Assembly (NCBI RefSeq): GCF_014189455.1
Contig: NZ_CP050296.1
Span: 496,001-560,000, forward strand
DNA from: Mesorhizobium huakuii
Lineage (GTDB): Bacteria; Pseudomonadota; Alphaproteobacteria; Rhizobiales; Rhizobiaceae
DNA length: 64,000 nucleotides
Direction: 5' to 3'
The position numbers and the translations under genes are program-made. This document shows, one piece after another, positions 50,217-59,689 of the stretch (its first letter is position 1; every line of letters starts with the position of its first letter). The notes below the pieces were generated by a model. The model had not been told where the DNA came from. It did no database searches and saw only the letters and a program-made list of their open reading frames with translations.

Positions 50217-50750
50217 TCAGGCCTCGGACGCCAGACCCTCGAGTAGCGCAAGACCTTCCGGCCAATCGCCCTGGCCGCTATCGGCATTGATGTGGCCGAA
50301 CGGCCCGATGACGACCAGGCGGCTGCCCCATTGCGTCGCCCGCGCCTGCGCATACTCCGCCGAGCCATAGGGGTCGTCGGTGCTGGTCACCACCAGCGAG
50401 GCAAAGCGCAACCGACCCTCGGGAATTCCGGCGAAAGCCATGCCATATCCGGGAAAGACCGCCGACGCCGGATCGGGAACGGCGACCAGCAAAGCCGCCT
50501 TGACCGGCCTTTGCGAAATCTTCTGCCAGTGCGCGATCAGCAGGCAGGACAGGCTGTGCGCGACCAGCACCGGCGGCTCCGGCGCCGCGATCACGGCAGC
50601 CTCCAGCGCCGCCAGCCAGTCGGTGAAATCGGGCAGGTCCCAGCTTGACGGCTGGAAGCGCCGCATCGCCGGATTGGCGCTTTCCCAGCGCGATTGCCAA
50701 TGCGCCGGACCAGAACCGCCGCTCCCCGGCAGGATGATGAAATGCGTCAT
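50217..50750 (-). CDS. RBBP9/YdeN-family alpha/beta hydrolase
   Basis: A 177-residue small serine hydrolase with Leu-Pro-Gly-Ser-Gly-Gly-Ser-Gly-Pro-Ala-His-Trp-Gln at the start, a nucleophile in Val-Ala-His-Ser-Leu-Ser-Cys near 65, Asp in Ser-Thr-Asp-Asp-Pro-Tyr near 125, and His in Phe-Gly-His-Ile-Asn near 153. These are the YdeN/RBBP9 (DUF1234) marks. The triad is complete, so it is probably active on an unknown ester. It converges with the DUF922 gene six bases away. Confidence 0.82.
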   Translation of the reverse strand: MTHFIILPGSGGSGPAHWQSRWESANPAMRRFQPSSWDLPDFTDWLAALEAAVIAAPEPPVLVAHSLSCLLIAHWQKISQRPVKAALLVAVPDPASAVFPGYGMAFAGIPEGRLRFASLVVTSTDDPYGSAEYAQARATQWGSRLVVIGPFGHINADSGQGDWPEGLALLEGLASEA

Positions 50751-50858
50751 GTCGCCTTGCTCCTATCGATTGATGGGGCATGGTGGCGTCTTGCACTGGC
50801 ATCGAGAATGGGAAACGATCGGAAAAATCACGTCCTTGCCGATGGATTCAAGGTGACC

Positions 50859-51338
50859 ATGAAGACCAGCGATGAGCGCACGCCGCTCGACCCGACCGAC
50901 ATAGCCATCATCGAGGCCATGCAGGAGAACGGCCGCATCGGCATATCCGAGCTTGGCCGGCGGGTCGGCCTGTCGCAGCCGGCCACCTCCGAGCGGGTCA
51001 AGCGGCTGGAGGAGCGCGGCATCATTGCCGGCTACACCGCGGTGATCGATCCCGCAGCCCTTGGCCTCGGCATGATGGCGATCATCCGCGTGCGCACCAC
51101 GCATGAGCACATCCGCCCCTGCCTGAAGCAGTTCGCCGAAATGCCCGAGATTTCCGAGGTGCACCGGCTGACCGGCGAGGACTGCTTCATCCTGAAAGTG
51201 GTCGTGCCCTCGCCCGCCCACCTTGAAACCATCGTCGACGCCGTGGCGCGCCATGGCGCGGTCACCACGGCGCTGGTGCTGCGCAGCGAGACGCCGAAGC
51301 CGATCGGCCGCGACCTGATCCGCAGATCAGGCGGTTAG
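50859..51338 (+). CDS. Lrp/AsnC-family regulator
   Basis: A 159-residue regulator: HTH with Asn-Gly-Arg-Ile-Gly-Ile-Ser-Glu-Leu-Gly-Arg-Arg-Val-Gly-Leu-Ser-Gln-Pro-Ala-Thr-Ser-Glu-Arg, then a RAM/AsnC ligand domain with Val-His-Arg-Leu-Thr-Gly-Glu-Asp-Cys-Phe-Ile-Leu-Lys-Val. Start 50859 has AAGGTG upstream. It probably senses an amino acid. No catabolic gene is directly adjacent, and its targets are unknown. The divergent hydrolase is a candidate. Confidence 0.85.
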   Translation: MKTSDERTPLDPTDIAIIEAMQENGRIGISELGRRVGLSQPATSERVKRLEERGIIAGYTAVIDPAALGLGMMAIIRVRTTHEHIRPCLKQFAEMPEISEVHRLTGEDCFILKVVVPSPAHLETIVDAVARHGAVTTALVLRSETPKPIGRDLIRRSGG

Positions 51339-51368
51339 ATGGTTTGAGACGTTTACCCAGCACGTACC

Positions 51369-51655
51369 CCACCTCACCCCTCCCAACACGGAAGAGAGGA
51401 AGGGCGGCGGGGTTGGCGAACGCGCGCCTTTCCTCTCCCCCGTCGATCGGGGAGAGGTGGCTCGGCGAAGCCCAGACGGAGTGGGGGGTCGACCTGGCTC
51501 GGCCGCTGTTATTTCAAGCCGGGGCGATATCTCGCTGTGACTGAGGCCTGGGTGTCAGCGGCAGCGCGTTTGAGAGATGGCTTCCCCCACTCCGTCGCTG
51601 CTTAGCAGCGCCACCTCTCCCCCCTCCGGAGGGAGAGGAAAGGTGCCAAGACCGG
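51369..51655. repeat. Palindromic intergenic repeat, third type
   Basis: A 330-base gap between the Lrp gene and the phosphoesterase gene. It contains inverted arms, CCTCTCCCCCGTCGATCGGG with GGGAGAGG, and CGGAGTGGGG with CCCCACTCCG, which differ in sequence from the other two palindromes. This is also a known type of rhizobial intergenic repeat by its look. No gene is supported. Confidence 0.6.
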
Positions 51656-51669
51656 CGAACCAGCGCAGC

Positions 51670-53202
51670 CTACCGGCTCAGATCAAGCGCCGCACTCAGA
51701 TCCCCCATCGGCGGCTCGCCATTGGCGGCCAGCGCCTTGTCGCGGGCGACTATGCCCGAGAGTACCGGAAGGTCGTAGCGCGCGGTGATGAAGCGCAGGA
51801 TCGAGGTCGTGTCATATTGGGTGTGGTCGACCGTACCCATTTTCGCATAGGGCGAGATGATGAAGGTCGGGATGCGGTTGCCCGGACCCCAGCGGTCGGC
51901 CTTGGGCGGCGCGACGTGGTCCCAGTAGCCGCCATTCTCGTCATAGGTGACGACCACCAGCATGTGGCTCCATTGCGGGCTCTTCTCCAGATGTGCGACG
52001 AGGTCGGCCAGATGCTGGTCGCCCGATGTCACGTCGGCATAGCCTGAGTGCTCGTTGAGATTGCCTTGCGGCTTGTAGAAGCTGACAGAAGGCAGTTTGC
52101 CGTCGTCGATCGCCTTGATGAATTCGGCGCCGTCCAGTCCGCCATCCCTGAGGTGCTCGGTCCGCGCGGCAGTGCCCGGCGCATAGGCCGCGAAATAGTT
52201 GAACGGCTGGTGGTGGAACTGGAAGTTCGGCACCGGTGTCGCGTTCTTGCCGTCGAGCGCGGCCTGCCAGGCGCCGGCATACCAGGCCCAGTCGATCCCC
52301 TTCAGCGACATGAGGTCGCCGATGGTGATGTCGTGCTGCGGCGGCAGCGTCGTCGGCTGCGTCGGATCGGCCAGCGCCTTGTCGCCGCCCTCGACCGGCT
52401 TGTTGGCGCTCGGCTGGTACGGCGGCTGCATGGTGTTGACGGCGTGGAAGTCGGGCGTGATGGCGCCGTCATTGACGAATTTCGGCGCACCGCCAAGTGC
52501 CGAGGCCGGCGAATTGTCGGCGACTTTCAGCGTCTTGCCATCGGCCTCGACGACGGCGATCTGCGCCTTCACGGGGCTGGTGTCGGCATGCGGATAGACC
52601 GGCGCGCAGGCGCAGGCGAGCATGATGTGATTGAGGAAGGAGCCGCCAAAGGCACCTTGGAAGAAATTATCGGCGAGAACGTACTTCTTCGCCACCGCCC
52701 ACATCGGCAAGCCGGAGCCGTCATAATGGCCCATCACCAGGCCGCCGGAATCGGCCCAGGCGGCAAACTTGTCATTTTTCCCGCCATCGATCTGCATCTG
52801 CTCCTGGTAGAAGCGATGCCAGAGGTCGCGCGTGATGACGGAGGTCTTCTCGTTGAAGCCGCTGGCGTCGTCGATGGCGAAGCTGGCATTGGCAAGATGC
52901 GCCGACTGTGCCTCGGTCACCACGGGCGTCACCCCCTTGGCGGTCAGCCCGCCCCAGGCCGGCGGCAGTTCGGCAAGCGGCTTGCCGTCGCGGTCGAGTT
53001 GGCGCGCCTGATCGGCCGAGACGTTGGCCAGCCCATTGGCGCCGGGGAAGCCGCCATAGAGATTGTCGAAGCTGCGGTTCTCGGCATAGATGACGACGAC
53101 GGTGTCGATCTTGTCGTAGCCGGGAGGGGCGGCGTTGGCAGCGGTGACGACCGATACCAAGGCCGTGCTGGCCAGGAAAAGCGAAGTGAGAAGCCGCGTC
53201 AT
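51670..53202 (-). CDS. Secreted phosphoesterase (phospholipase C / acid phosphatase family)
   Basis: A 510-residue exported protein of the PF04185 phosphoesterase family. The start at 53202 has AGGATTTTC before it, and a signal peptide is cut after Ala-Asn-Ala near 24. It has Val-Ile-Tyr-Ala-Glu-Asn-Arg-Ser-Phe-Asp-Asn-Leu-Tyr-Gly near 38, the metal-site Asn motif of this family, a Cys-Ala-Cys-Ala-Pro-Val-Tyr segment, Asp-Glu-Asn-Gly-Gly-Tyr-Trp-Asp-His-Val near 430, and a C-terminal Ser-Ile-Leu-Arg-Phe-Ile helix. It releases phosphate from lipids or phosphate esters in the periplasm. An EcfG-like promoter lies upstream. Confidence 0.82.
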   Translation of the reverse strand: MTRLLTSLFLASTALVSVVTAANAAPPGYDKIDTVVVIYAENRSFDNLYGGFPGANGLANVSADQARQLDRDGKPLAELPPAWGGLTAKGVTPVVTEAQSAHLANASFAIDDASGFNEKTSVITRDLWHRFYQEQMQIDGGKNDKFAAWADSGGLVMGHYDGSGLPMWAVAKKYVLADNFFQGAFGGSFLNHIMLACACAPVYPHADTSPVKAQIAVVEADGKTLKVADNSPASALGGAPKFVNDGAITPDFHAVNTMQPPYQPSANKPVEGGDKALADPTQPTTLPPQHDITIGDLMSLKGIDWAWYAGAWQAALDGKNATPVPNFQFHHQPFNYFAAYAPGTAARTEHLRDGGLDGAEFIKAIDDGKLPSVSFYKPQGNLNEHSGYADVTSGDQHLADLVAHLEKSPQWSHMLVVVTYDENGGYWDHVAPPKADRWGPGNRIPTFIISPYAKMGTVDHTQYDTTSILRFITARYDLPVLSGIVARDKALAANGEPPMGDLSAALDLSR

Positions 53203-53292
53203 GAAAATCCTCATGGCTAAGGGGATGGCTGGAGGCGTCGTGCATGGCGGGGAGCAACGGGCCATGTCCGAAAACGGTAAGTCGATGCCTTG

Positions 53293-53316
53293 TAACCTTT
53301 GTGACATTTGGCGTTC
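53293..53316 (-). promoter_or_regulatory. EcfG-like promoter of the phosphoesterase gene
   Basis: On the minus strand, GGAAC (53316-53312), 16 bases, then GTTA (from 53295). This is close to the EcfG consensus but one base shorter in spacing than the 13541 and 41933 sites. It lies about 90 bases upstream of the start. Confidence 0.35.
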
Positions 53317-53400
53317 CGGCGAACACGCTTTCGTGAGGGGCCGGACCAGTCATCAATCCGTTGCAGTGGGCACCTAATGCCAAAAAAACGGACTGAATTC

Positions 53401-54680
53401 ATGACGACAGGACGAGGCAGACGCCTGATGGTCGCGGCCGCCGCCGCATCGTTGTTCGCTTTCGCCATCACTTTGCCGGCGACCTTCGTCCGCGCCGGAA
53501 CCGGCACCGTCCACCCCGGCCCCCTGTCGCGCGCGATGCCTTCGCCCGAGCGCAGACGCTGACCGCCCTCGGCCGAAAAATGTTCTTCGACCCGGCGCTT
53601 TCGGCTTCCGGCAAGCAGGCCTGCTCGTCCTGCCATGATCCGCATCACGCCTTCGGTCCGGCCTCGGCAGCACCGGTCGAAATGGGTGGCCCGAACCTCG
53701 ACCGGCCGGGCGTGCGCGCCGTGCCGTCGCTGCGCTATCTCCAGGCGGCGCCCGCCTTCACCGAGCATTTCTACGATTCCGAGGACGAGGGCGACGAGAG
53801 CGTCGACAATGGCCCGACCGGCGGCCTGACCTGGGACGGCCGCGCCGACCACGGCAAGGACCAGGCGAAAATCCCCCTGCTCTCGCCCTTCGAGATGGCC
53901 AACAAGGACGAGGCCGCCGTCACCGCCGCCTTGCGCAAAGCGACCTATGCCGGCGAGTTCAAGGCAATCTTCGGCGATGACGCGTTCGACCACCCCGGCG
54001 ATGCCTTCGACGCCGCCGCCGAGGCGCTCGGCACGTTCGAGCAGAGCGCGTCTGATTTCTACCCCTATTCCAGCCGCTACGACGCCTTCCTCGCCGGCAA
54101 GGCTGAGCTCACGGCGCAGGAACTGCGCGGCCGCGCGCTGTTCGAGGACGAGACCAAGGGCAATTGCGCCAGCTGCCATCTCAGCGAACCCGCCAATGAC
54201 GGCGAGCCGCCGCAATTCACCGATTTCGGCCTGATCGCCATCGCCGTGCCGCGCAACGCGGCAATTCCCGCCAATGCCGATCCCGCCTATGTCGATCTCG
54301 GCCTGTGCGGCCCGCTGCGCACCGATTTCAAGGGCCGGACCGAGTATTGCGGCCTGTTCAAGACGCCGACCCTGCGCAACGTCGCGCTGCGCAAAAGCTT
54401 CTTCCACAACGGCACCTTCCACACGCTGCGCGACGCGGTCGCCTTCTACGCCAGCCGCGACACTGATCCCGGCCATTGGTACCCCAAGAATGCCGACGGC
54501 ACGGTCAGGCAATATGACGACCTGCCAAAGGCTTACTGGGGAAACTTGAATCAGGATCCGCCCTTCAACGGCAAAAAGCCCGGCGGCAGGCCGGCGCTGA
54601 ACGATGCCGAGATCGACGACATCGTCGCCTTTCTGGGCACGCTTACCGACGCCGACCAGCAGGCGGTGCCAGCGAACTGA
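53401..54680 (+). pseudogene. Di-haem cytochrome c peroxidase, split by a one-base deletion
   Basis: The N-terminal frame carries a signal peptide (Leu-Met-Val-Ala-Ala-Ala-Ala-Ala-Ser-Leu-Phe). The rest is in the next frame, with two haem sites, Cys-Ser-Ser-Cys-His and Cys-Ala-Ser-Cys-His, and Met-Phe-Phe-Asp-Pro-Ala-Leu-Ser near the start. They meet at a C5 run (53520-53524). Adding one C gives a continuous 426-residue protein. It would reduce hydrogen peroxide in the periplasm, MauG/CCP-like. Start 53401 or 53377. Divergent from the phosphoesterase gene. Confidence 0.75.
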
Positions 54681-54850
54681 GCCCCTCGCGCCTTGCTCGG
54701 TCCCGGCCTGCCCGCCCGCGAAAAGAAGGTGTCTCGTTTCTGCCGGATCTGATGCGCGCCAGCACGCGGGAGTCGTAAAGAAAAGACCTATTCCATTAGC
54801 GCTTCCTAAACCGCCTTGCGGTATCCCTTGCCACTCGAGGGTGGACGCAG

Positions 54851-57286
54851 ATGAACGCATTCAGGCGAGCGGCCGGATTTGTTGTGATCCTGTTGACCGG
54901 CGCGGCGACGCTGGCGGCCTTGCATATCGATGCCCAGCGAAACTTCGCGCTGGCCAAGGAACGCTATCTCGAGAATTCCCAGGCATCTTCCAGAGCAACG
55001 GCCAAGACCGTCGAAGACGCCTTGCGGGCCGTCTATGAAAATGTCCGGACCTTGACCTATCTGCCCAGCGTCCAAAACCTCGACCGGCATGGCACAAATC
55101 TGGGCGACGAAGGCCGCGCGACAATCCAGCAGATCTACAACAACCTCGCCAACAACGTCTCCATTTCCGAGGTTTACTTCCTGCCGCTGGATTTCGACCC
55201 GGACCGCTTCGATGCGGTGACCGGCAAGCTCGAGGAGCCGATCCTCCAATTCGACCAGCTGATCGTGAATGCCAAGGCGAGATCCCAGGCCGCCGCGGAC
55301 GCGAAGCCCGGAAAGTTGGATCAAAATGCCCTGGTCCGCCCCCCGGAGGAGATCGAGACCTATGAATACCACGAACTGGCCAAACAGCTCGCCTGGCTGA
55401 AGACGAACTATCCGAATTCGAGCGCCATTGACGGACTCAACGTACCGATCATCGGCACCAAGGAGCTCATCACCTGCGACAACACTGATTTCATCCATAC
55501 CGGCAATGACGCTGATCGCTCAGGCTTCATCCTTTCGGTGCCGGTCTTCGGCGGGGATGGCAGCCTGCGCGGCTCCGTCTCGGCGATCATGCTTACCTCG
55601 GCGCTGCGCAAACTGTTGCCGAGCAACGACTATGTCATCGTCAATTCAGGCTACGGTTTCGAATCCGACCAGCACAAGATGTCGACGGCGCTGGCGGCGG
55701 ACTCCCGTGCCTTCACGGCGGCCGACCCCAATCTGATCTATTCCGAAGTCATCCCGCTCTCGCTCAACGATCCCAGGAGCGCATGGCGTCTCTGGGCCGG
55801 TTTTCCCAACAGCCGGTTCGACAGCAATCTGGACGTCCAGTCCGTGCGTCAATTCGAACTGGCCGGTTATGCGGCGGTCGCGGTGGTCACGCTGCTGGCG
55901 CTGGCCTGCTGGTATGCGATCGGGCGGACGATGACGATGCAGGTCGAGGCTGCCGAGACCCTGGAGCGGCGGGTCGAGGAGCGCACCGCCGAGATCCAGC
56001 ACCTGGCCACGCATGACATTCTCACCGGCCTGCCCAACCGGGGCCTCTTGGCCGAAACGATGGACGAGGCATTGAGAAGCCTCAGGGACTGCGAGAAGCT
56101 GGCCGTCCATTGCGTCGATCTCGATCGTTTCAAACCGGTCAACGACACGCTCGGCCATCCGATCGGCGACGAGCTACTCGGGGCGGTGGCGAAGCGGTTG
56201 AAACACCATGCCGGCGAAACCGCCATGGTGGCGAGAATTGGCGGGGACGAGTTCGTCATCCTTCAGCTTCTGCTCGACGGCAACGACGAGGCCGGCGTGC
56301 TGGCAAGCCGCGTCATTCATGCCCTGTCCGACGAATTCTCCATCCAGGGTCACAAGATCAACATCGGCGGCAGCATCGGCATCGCCGTCTTCCCCGACGA
56401 CGGGCAAAATTCGGAAACCCTTATCCGCAACGCCGACCTTGCTCTGTACAAGGCCAAGATGGAAGGCCGCGGAACCTGCAGGTCGTTCGAGCCGGGAATG
56501 GACGCGAGACTGCAGGAGCGGCGCCAACTCGAATCCGAACTGGCGCTCGGCGTGAAAAAAGAACAGTTCGTCCTGCATTATCAACCGCTGCACGACGCAA
56601 AGACCTCGCAGCTCACCGGCTTCGAAGCGCTGGTGCGATGGAACCATCCGCGCCTCGGCCTGCTGCCGCCGGCGGAATTCATCCAATTGGCCGAGGAGAC
56701 GGGCGTCATCGACCCGCTTGGTGAGTGGATCATGCGGCGTGCCTGCGCCGACGCCGTGAAATGGCCCCTGCCCGTCAAGGTCGCCGTCAATCTCTCGCCG
56801 GCCCAGTTCAAACAGCAGGGGCTGCCGCTCCAGGTTGCAGCGGCGCTTGCGGCTTCAGGCCTGTTGCCGTCACGGCTCGAGCTGGAGATCACCGAGTCGG
56901 TGCTGCTGGCGAACAACGAAAACACGCTAAACACGCTGCACAGCCTGCGCGACCTCGGTATCTCCATAGCCATGGACGATTTCGGCACCGGCTATTCTTC
57001 GCTGAGCTATCTCAGGTCGTTCCCGTTCAACCGCATCAAGATCGACCGCAGCTTCGTCAGCCTGATGTGCGAGAGCAGCGAAAGCCGGGCAATCGTCAAG
57101 GCCGTCGCCGAACTCGGCACCACGCTCGGCATGACGACGACCGCCGAAGGCGTCGAGACCGAGGACCAGTACAGGCTGGTCAAGGAGAATGGCTGCACGG
57201 ATGTCCAGGGCTGGTATTTTGGCCGTCCAATGCCGGTCTCCGAGCTTCATGCGCTTTTCGAACAGCCGGAAGCCCTGACCGCGTAA
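54851..57286 (+). CDS. Membrane GGDEF-EAL cyclic-di-GMP enzyme
   Basis: An 811-residue protein: membrane helix at about 7-27, a periplasmic sensor (about 30-335, dCACHE-like), a second helix near 340-360, a short coiled linker, GGDEF domain (Ile-Gly-Gly-Asp-Glu-Phe near 464) and EAL domain (Phe-Glu-Ala-Leu-Val-Arg-Trp near 592; Asp-Asp-Phe-Gly-Thr-Gly near 705). Both active-site motifs are intact, so it may make or degrade c-di-GMP depending on the signal. It controls the switch between motile and attached life. It stands alone. Confidence 0.88.
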   Translation: MNAFRRAAGFVVILLTGAATLAALHIDAQRNFALAKERYLENSQASSRATAKTVEDALRAVYENVRTLTYLPSVQNLDRHGTNLGDEGRATIQQIYNNLANNVSISEVYFLPLDFDPDRFDAVTGKLEEPILQFDQLIVNAKARSQAAADAKPGKLDQNALVRPPEEIETYEYHELAKQLAWLKTNYPNSSAIDGLNVPIIGTKELITCDNTDFIHTGNDADRSGFILSVPVFGGDGSLRGSVSAIMLTSALRKLLPSNDYVIVNSGYGFESDQHKMSTALAADSRAFTAADPNLIYSEVIPLSLNDPRSAWRLWAGFPNSRFDSNLDVQSVRQFELAGYAAVAVVTLLALACWYAIGRTMTMQVEAAETLERRVEERTAEIQHLATHDILTGLPNRGLLAETMDEALRSLRDCEKLAVHCVDLDRFKPVNDTLGHPIGDELLGAVAKRLKHHAGETAMVARIGGDEFVILQLLLDGNDEAGVLASRVIHALSDEFSIQGHKINIGGSIGIAVFPDDGQNSETLIRNADLALYKAKMEGRGTCRSFEPGMDARLQERRQLESELALGVKKEQFVLHYQPLHDAKTSQLTGFEALVRWNHPRLGLLPPAEFIQLAEETGVIDPLGEWIMRRACADAVKWPLPVKVAVNLSPAQFKQQGLPLQVAAALAASGLLPSRLELEITESVLLANNENTLNTLHSLRDLGISIAMDDFGTGYSSLSYLRSFPFNRIKIDRSFVSLMCESSESRAIVKAVAELGTTLGMTTTAEGVETEDQYRLVKENGCTDVQGWYFGRPMPVSELHALFEQPEALTA

Positions 57287-57290
57287 TCTG

Positions 57291-58283
57291 TCAGCTCCGC
57301 CAGGCCGCCAGATCGGTCAGGATCCGCGCCTTCAGCGCCGGGTCGGCGTAGCTCGCCTGCACCGATGTCGCGGCGAGTTGGCGGATGGTTTCGCCGTCCC
57401 AGGCGAAAGTTTCGGCGCAAGCGGCGTAGGATGCCTCAAGCGTGGTGTCGAGCAGCGACGGGTCGTCGGTGTTGATCGAAACCGGGACACCGGCCTTGCG
57501 CAAGGCATCGAGCGGATGTTGGGCAAGCGAGGGATAGACGCCGAGCGCCAGATTGGAGACTGGGCAGATGCCGAGCGGAATCTGCCTTTGCGCCAGCAAG
57601 TCGACGAGATCCGGATCCTCGATCGCCCGCACGCCGTGGTCGATGCGGTCGGCGCCCAGCAGTTCGATGGCGTCGCGGACACCTTCCGGGCCGCTCGACT
57701 CGCCGGCATGAACGGTGCGCCGCAAACCCGCCGCGCCGGCCCGGCGAAACGCCTCGGCGAAGCGCGGGCCGGTGCGGCCGGCAGCCGCTTCGTTTCCGTC
57801 GATCGACAGGGCGACGACACGCCTGTGCCTGATGTCGCTCAGCAACTCCACCAGCTCGATTGATTCCGCCGCCGACTGGGTGCGAAGCAGGCTGACGCAA
57901 AGCCCGACCGGCGGGTGCCCATCCTGTTCGGCGGCCGCAAAACCCGCATCGAACGCGTCGATCATGCCCGGAATGTTCTTGTGCCAATGCGGCCAGTGCG
58001 TCGGGTTGACGATGACGTCGGCGTAGCGCACGCCGCTGCGGCCCATGCGCTGCGCAAACTTGTAGGCGGTCGTGGCGAGCTGCTCGCGCGTGCGAAAAGT
58101 TCCGCACAGCCAGTCGAGCATTTCGAGGAAGCTCTTGAGGTCATGGGCTTCGAACAGCCTGTCGCGCGGCGCGCGCAGCGGAATGCCGGCTTCCTCGCAA
58201 TTCCGGATCACATCGTCGGCCTCGAAGCAGCCCTCGATATGGATGTGCACTTCGGCTTTCGGCAGTCCGATGAAGTCGGTCAC
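57291..58283 (-). CDS. add: Adenosine/adenine deaminase
   Basis: A 330-residue metal-dependent deaminase: Val-His-Ile-His-Ile-Glu-Gly with metal residues His13 and His15, His-Ala-Gly-Glu near 193, Asp-His-Gly-Val-Arg-Ala near 220, and Asn-Thr-Asp-Asp-Pro-Ser near 275. The family converts adenosine to inosine, or adenine to hypoxanthine. Glu-Gly after the HxH (rather than Asp-Gly) suggests the adenine-deaminase branch. It converges with the GGDEF-EAL gene four bases away. Confidence 0.82.
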   Translation of the reverse strand: MTDFIGLPKAEVHIHIEGCFEADDVIRNCEEAGIPLRAPRDRLFEAHDLKSFLEMLDWLCGTFRTREQLATTAYKFAQRMGRSGVRYADVIVNPTHWPHWHKNIPGMIDAFDAGFAAAEQDGHPPVGLCVSLLRTQSAAESIELVELLSDIRHRRVVALSIDGNEAAAGRTGPRFAEAFRRAGAAGLRRTVHAGESSGPEGVRDAIELLGADRIDHGVRAIEDPDLVDLLAQRQIPLGICPVSNLALGVYPSLAQHPLDALRKAGVPVSINTDDPSLLDTTLEASYAACAETFAWDGETIRQLAATSVQASYADPALKARILTDLAAWRS

Positions 58284-58386
58284 TGACGCCTCCCCTCTTG
58301 GCCGGCGCCATCAAACCATGAAACGGCCGCGGCCGGTTTCAAGAAATGATTGAAAGAACTGCGCGCGGGCCGCGAGAACAATCGCC

Positions 58387-58835
58387 TCAGAGATGCTGCC
58401 AGATCACCTTCAGCGGCGAACCCATGGCTTGCTCAATCGTCCGCAAGTGCTCGCTGGCCAGCGATGCCACGCCGGGATTGACCACGGTCAGCGCGCAGAC
58501 CCCGAACGCCGCCGGCCAGACATACAGCAAATCATTCAGCGACGAGGCCTTGTGGCAGCACGGCGTGGTGACCGAAAGGTCTTCGAAGCGTGACGCCGCG
58601 CCCGGTCCATCGCTTCGCCCCACCAATCCTCCAGATCGCTGCCGCAGAATGGGCAATGGACACTTTCCGTGTTTGCTCCGGCGTCGAAGAACGTCACGCC
58701 TTCCTCGTATTCGACGGCGACATGCTCGGCCAGCGGGAACAAACCGCTGGCAATCTTCATGGCTGCCGCGGCAGCCGGCGCATCGGGGTGCCAGTGCGGA
58801 TCGTAGGGCACAAGACGCAGAAAATTGTCGGACAT
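58387..58835 (-). pseudogene. Small protein after the SDR, split by a one-base deletion
   Basis: From ATG 58835, with GGGAGGAGC upstream, the frame has Met-Ser-Asp-Asn-Phe-Leu-Arg-Leu-Val-Pro and Cys-Pro-Phe-Cys-Gly-Ser-Asp-Leu-Glu-Asp-Trp-Trp-Gly-Glu, then is lost near 58587-58606. The next frame continues with Arg-Phe-Glu-Asp-Leu-Ser-Val-Thr-Thr-Pro-Cys-Cys-His-Lys-Ala-Ser and ends at 58387. Adding one base makes a 149-residue protein with two Cys pairs, perhaps a zinc site. Function unknown. It follows the SDR gene by 23 bases. Confidence 0.6.
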
Positions 58836-58858
58836 TGCCGCTCCTCCCGGTCGACGCC

Positions 58859-59563
58859 TCACAATGCCCTGATAACACCCCCATCCACGCGGATGTTCTG
58901 GCCGGTGATGTAGCCTGCGCCCTCCGAAGCCAGGAAAGCAATCGTCGCGGCGATCTCCTCCATCGTGCCATAGCGCTGCATCGGCACGTTGTCGCGGCGC
59001 TCTTCGGTGGCCGGCAGGCTGTCGATCCAGCCTGGCAGCACATTGTTCATGCGCACATTGTCGGCGGCGTAAGTGTTGGCGAAGATCTTGGTGTAGGCGG
59101 TCAATCCGGCGCGGAACACAGCCGATGTCGGGAACATCACGTTCGGTTCGGCCACCCAGGCAGTCGAGATGTTGATGATGGCGCCGCCCTTCTGCTTGAC
59201 CATTTGCGGCGCGACAATGCGCACCGGCCGGATGACGTTCATCAGATAGACGTCCATGCCGGTGTGCCACTGCTCGTCCGTGATCTCCAGGATCGGCGCG
59301 CGCGGGCCGTGGCCGCCGCTGTTGACCAGCACGTCGATGCGGCCATAGCGCTCCAGTGTCAGGTCGGCCAGCCGCTGCAGATCGTCATTCGACTGGTTGG
59401 AGCCGGTGACGCCGAGCCCGCCCAACTCCTTGGCCAGCGCCTCGCCCTTGCCTGAGGACGACAGGATGGCGACCTTGAACCCGTCCGCCGCCAGGCGCTT
59501 CGCCGCCGCCGCCCCCATGCCGCTGCCACCGGCGACGACAACAGCCACTTTTTCTACACTCAT
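58859..59563 (-). CDS. SDR oxidoreductase, divergent to a LysR gene
   Basis: A 234-residue SDR. The start at 59563 has AAAAGGAAAA upstream. It has Val-Val-Ala-Gly-Gly-Ser-Gly-Met-Gly at the cofactor site, Val-Asn-Ser-Gly-Gly-His (an unusual form of the NNAG motif), Ile-Ser-Thr-Ala-Trp, and Phe-Arg-Ala-Gly-Leu where Tyr-X-X-X-Lys is usual. The missing Tyr-Lys pair suggests it is not a normal dehydrogenase, or uses other residues. The substrate is unknown. Probably controlled by the divergent LysR protein. Confidence 0.75.
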   Translation of the reverse strand: MSVEKVAVVVAGGSGMGAAAAKRLAADGFKVAILSSSGKGEALAKELGGLGVTGSNQSNDDLQRLADLTLERYGRIDVLVNSGGHGPRAPILEITDEQWHTGMDVYLMNVIRPVRIVAPQMVKQKGGAIINISTAWVAEPNVMFPTSAVFRAGLTAYTKIFANTYAADNVRMNNVLPGWIDSLPATEERRDNVPMQRYGTMEEIAATIAFLASEGAGYITGQNIRVDGGVIRAL

Positions 59564-59689
59564 TGGATTTTCCTTTTCGGGTTGCGGGCACCGCAAGCGG
59601 TGATATCGGGATTTGAGCGCTGATATAGCTGGTTTTACCGCTCGGTTCGAACCAGAATGCCTGAAATCAACCAGTAGAAAAACTCCTGC

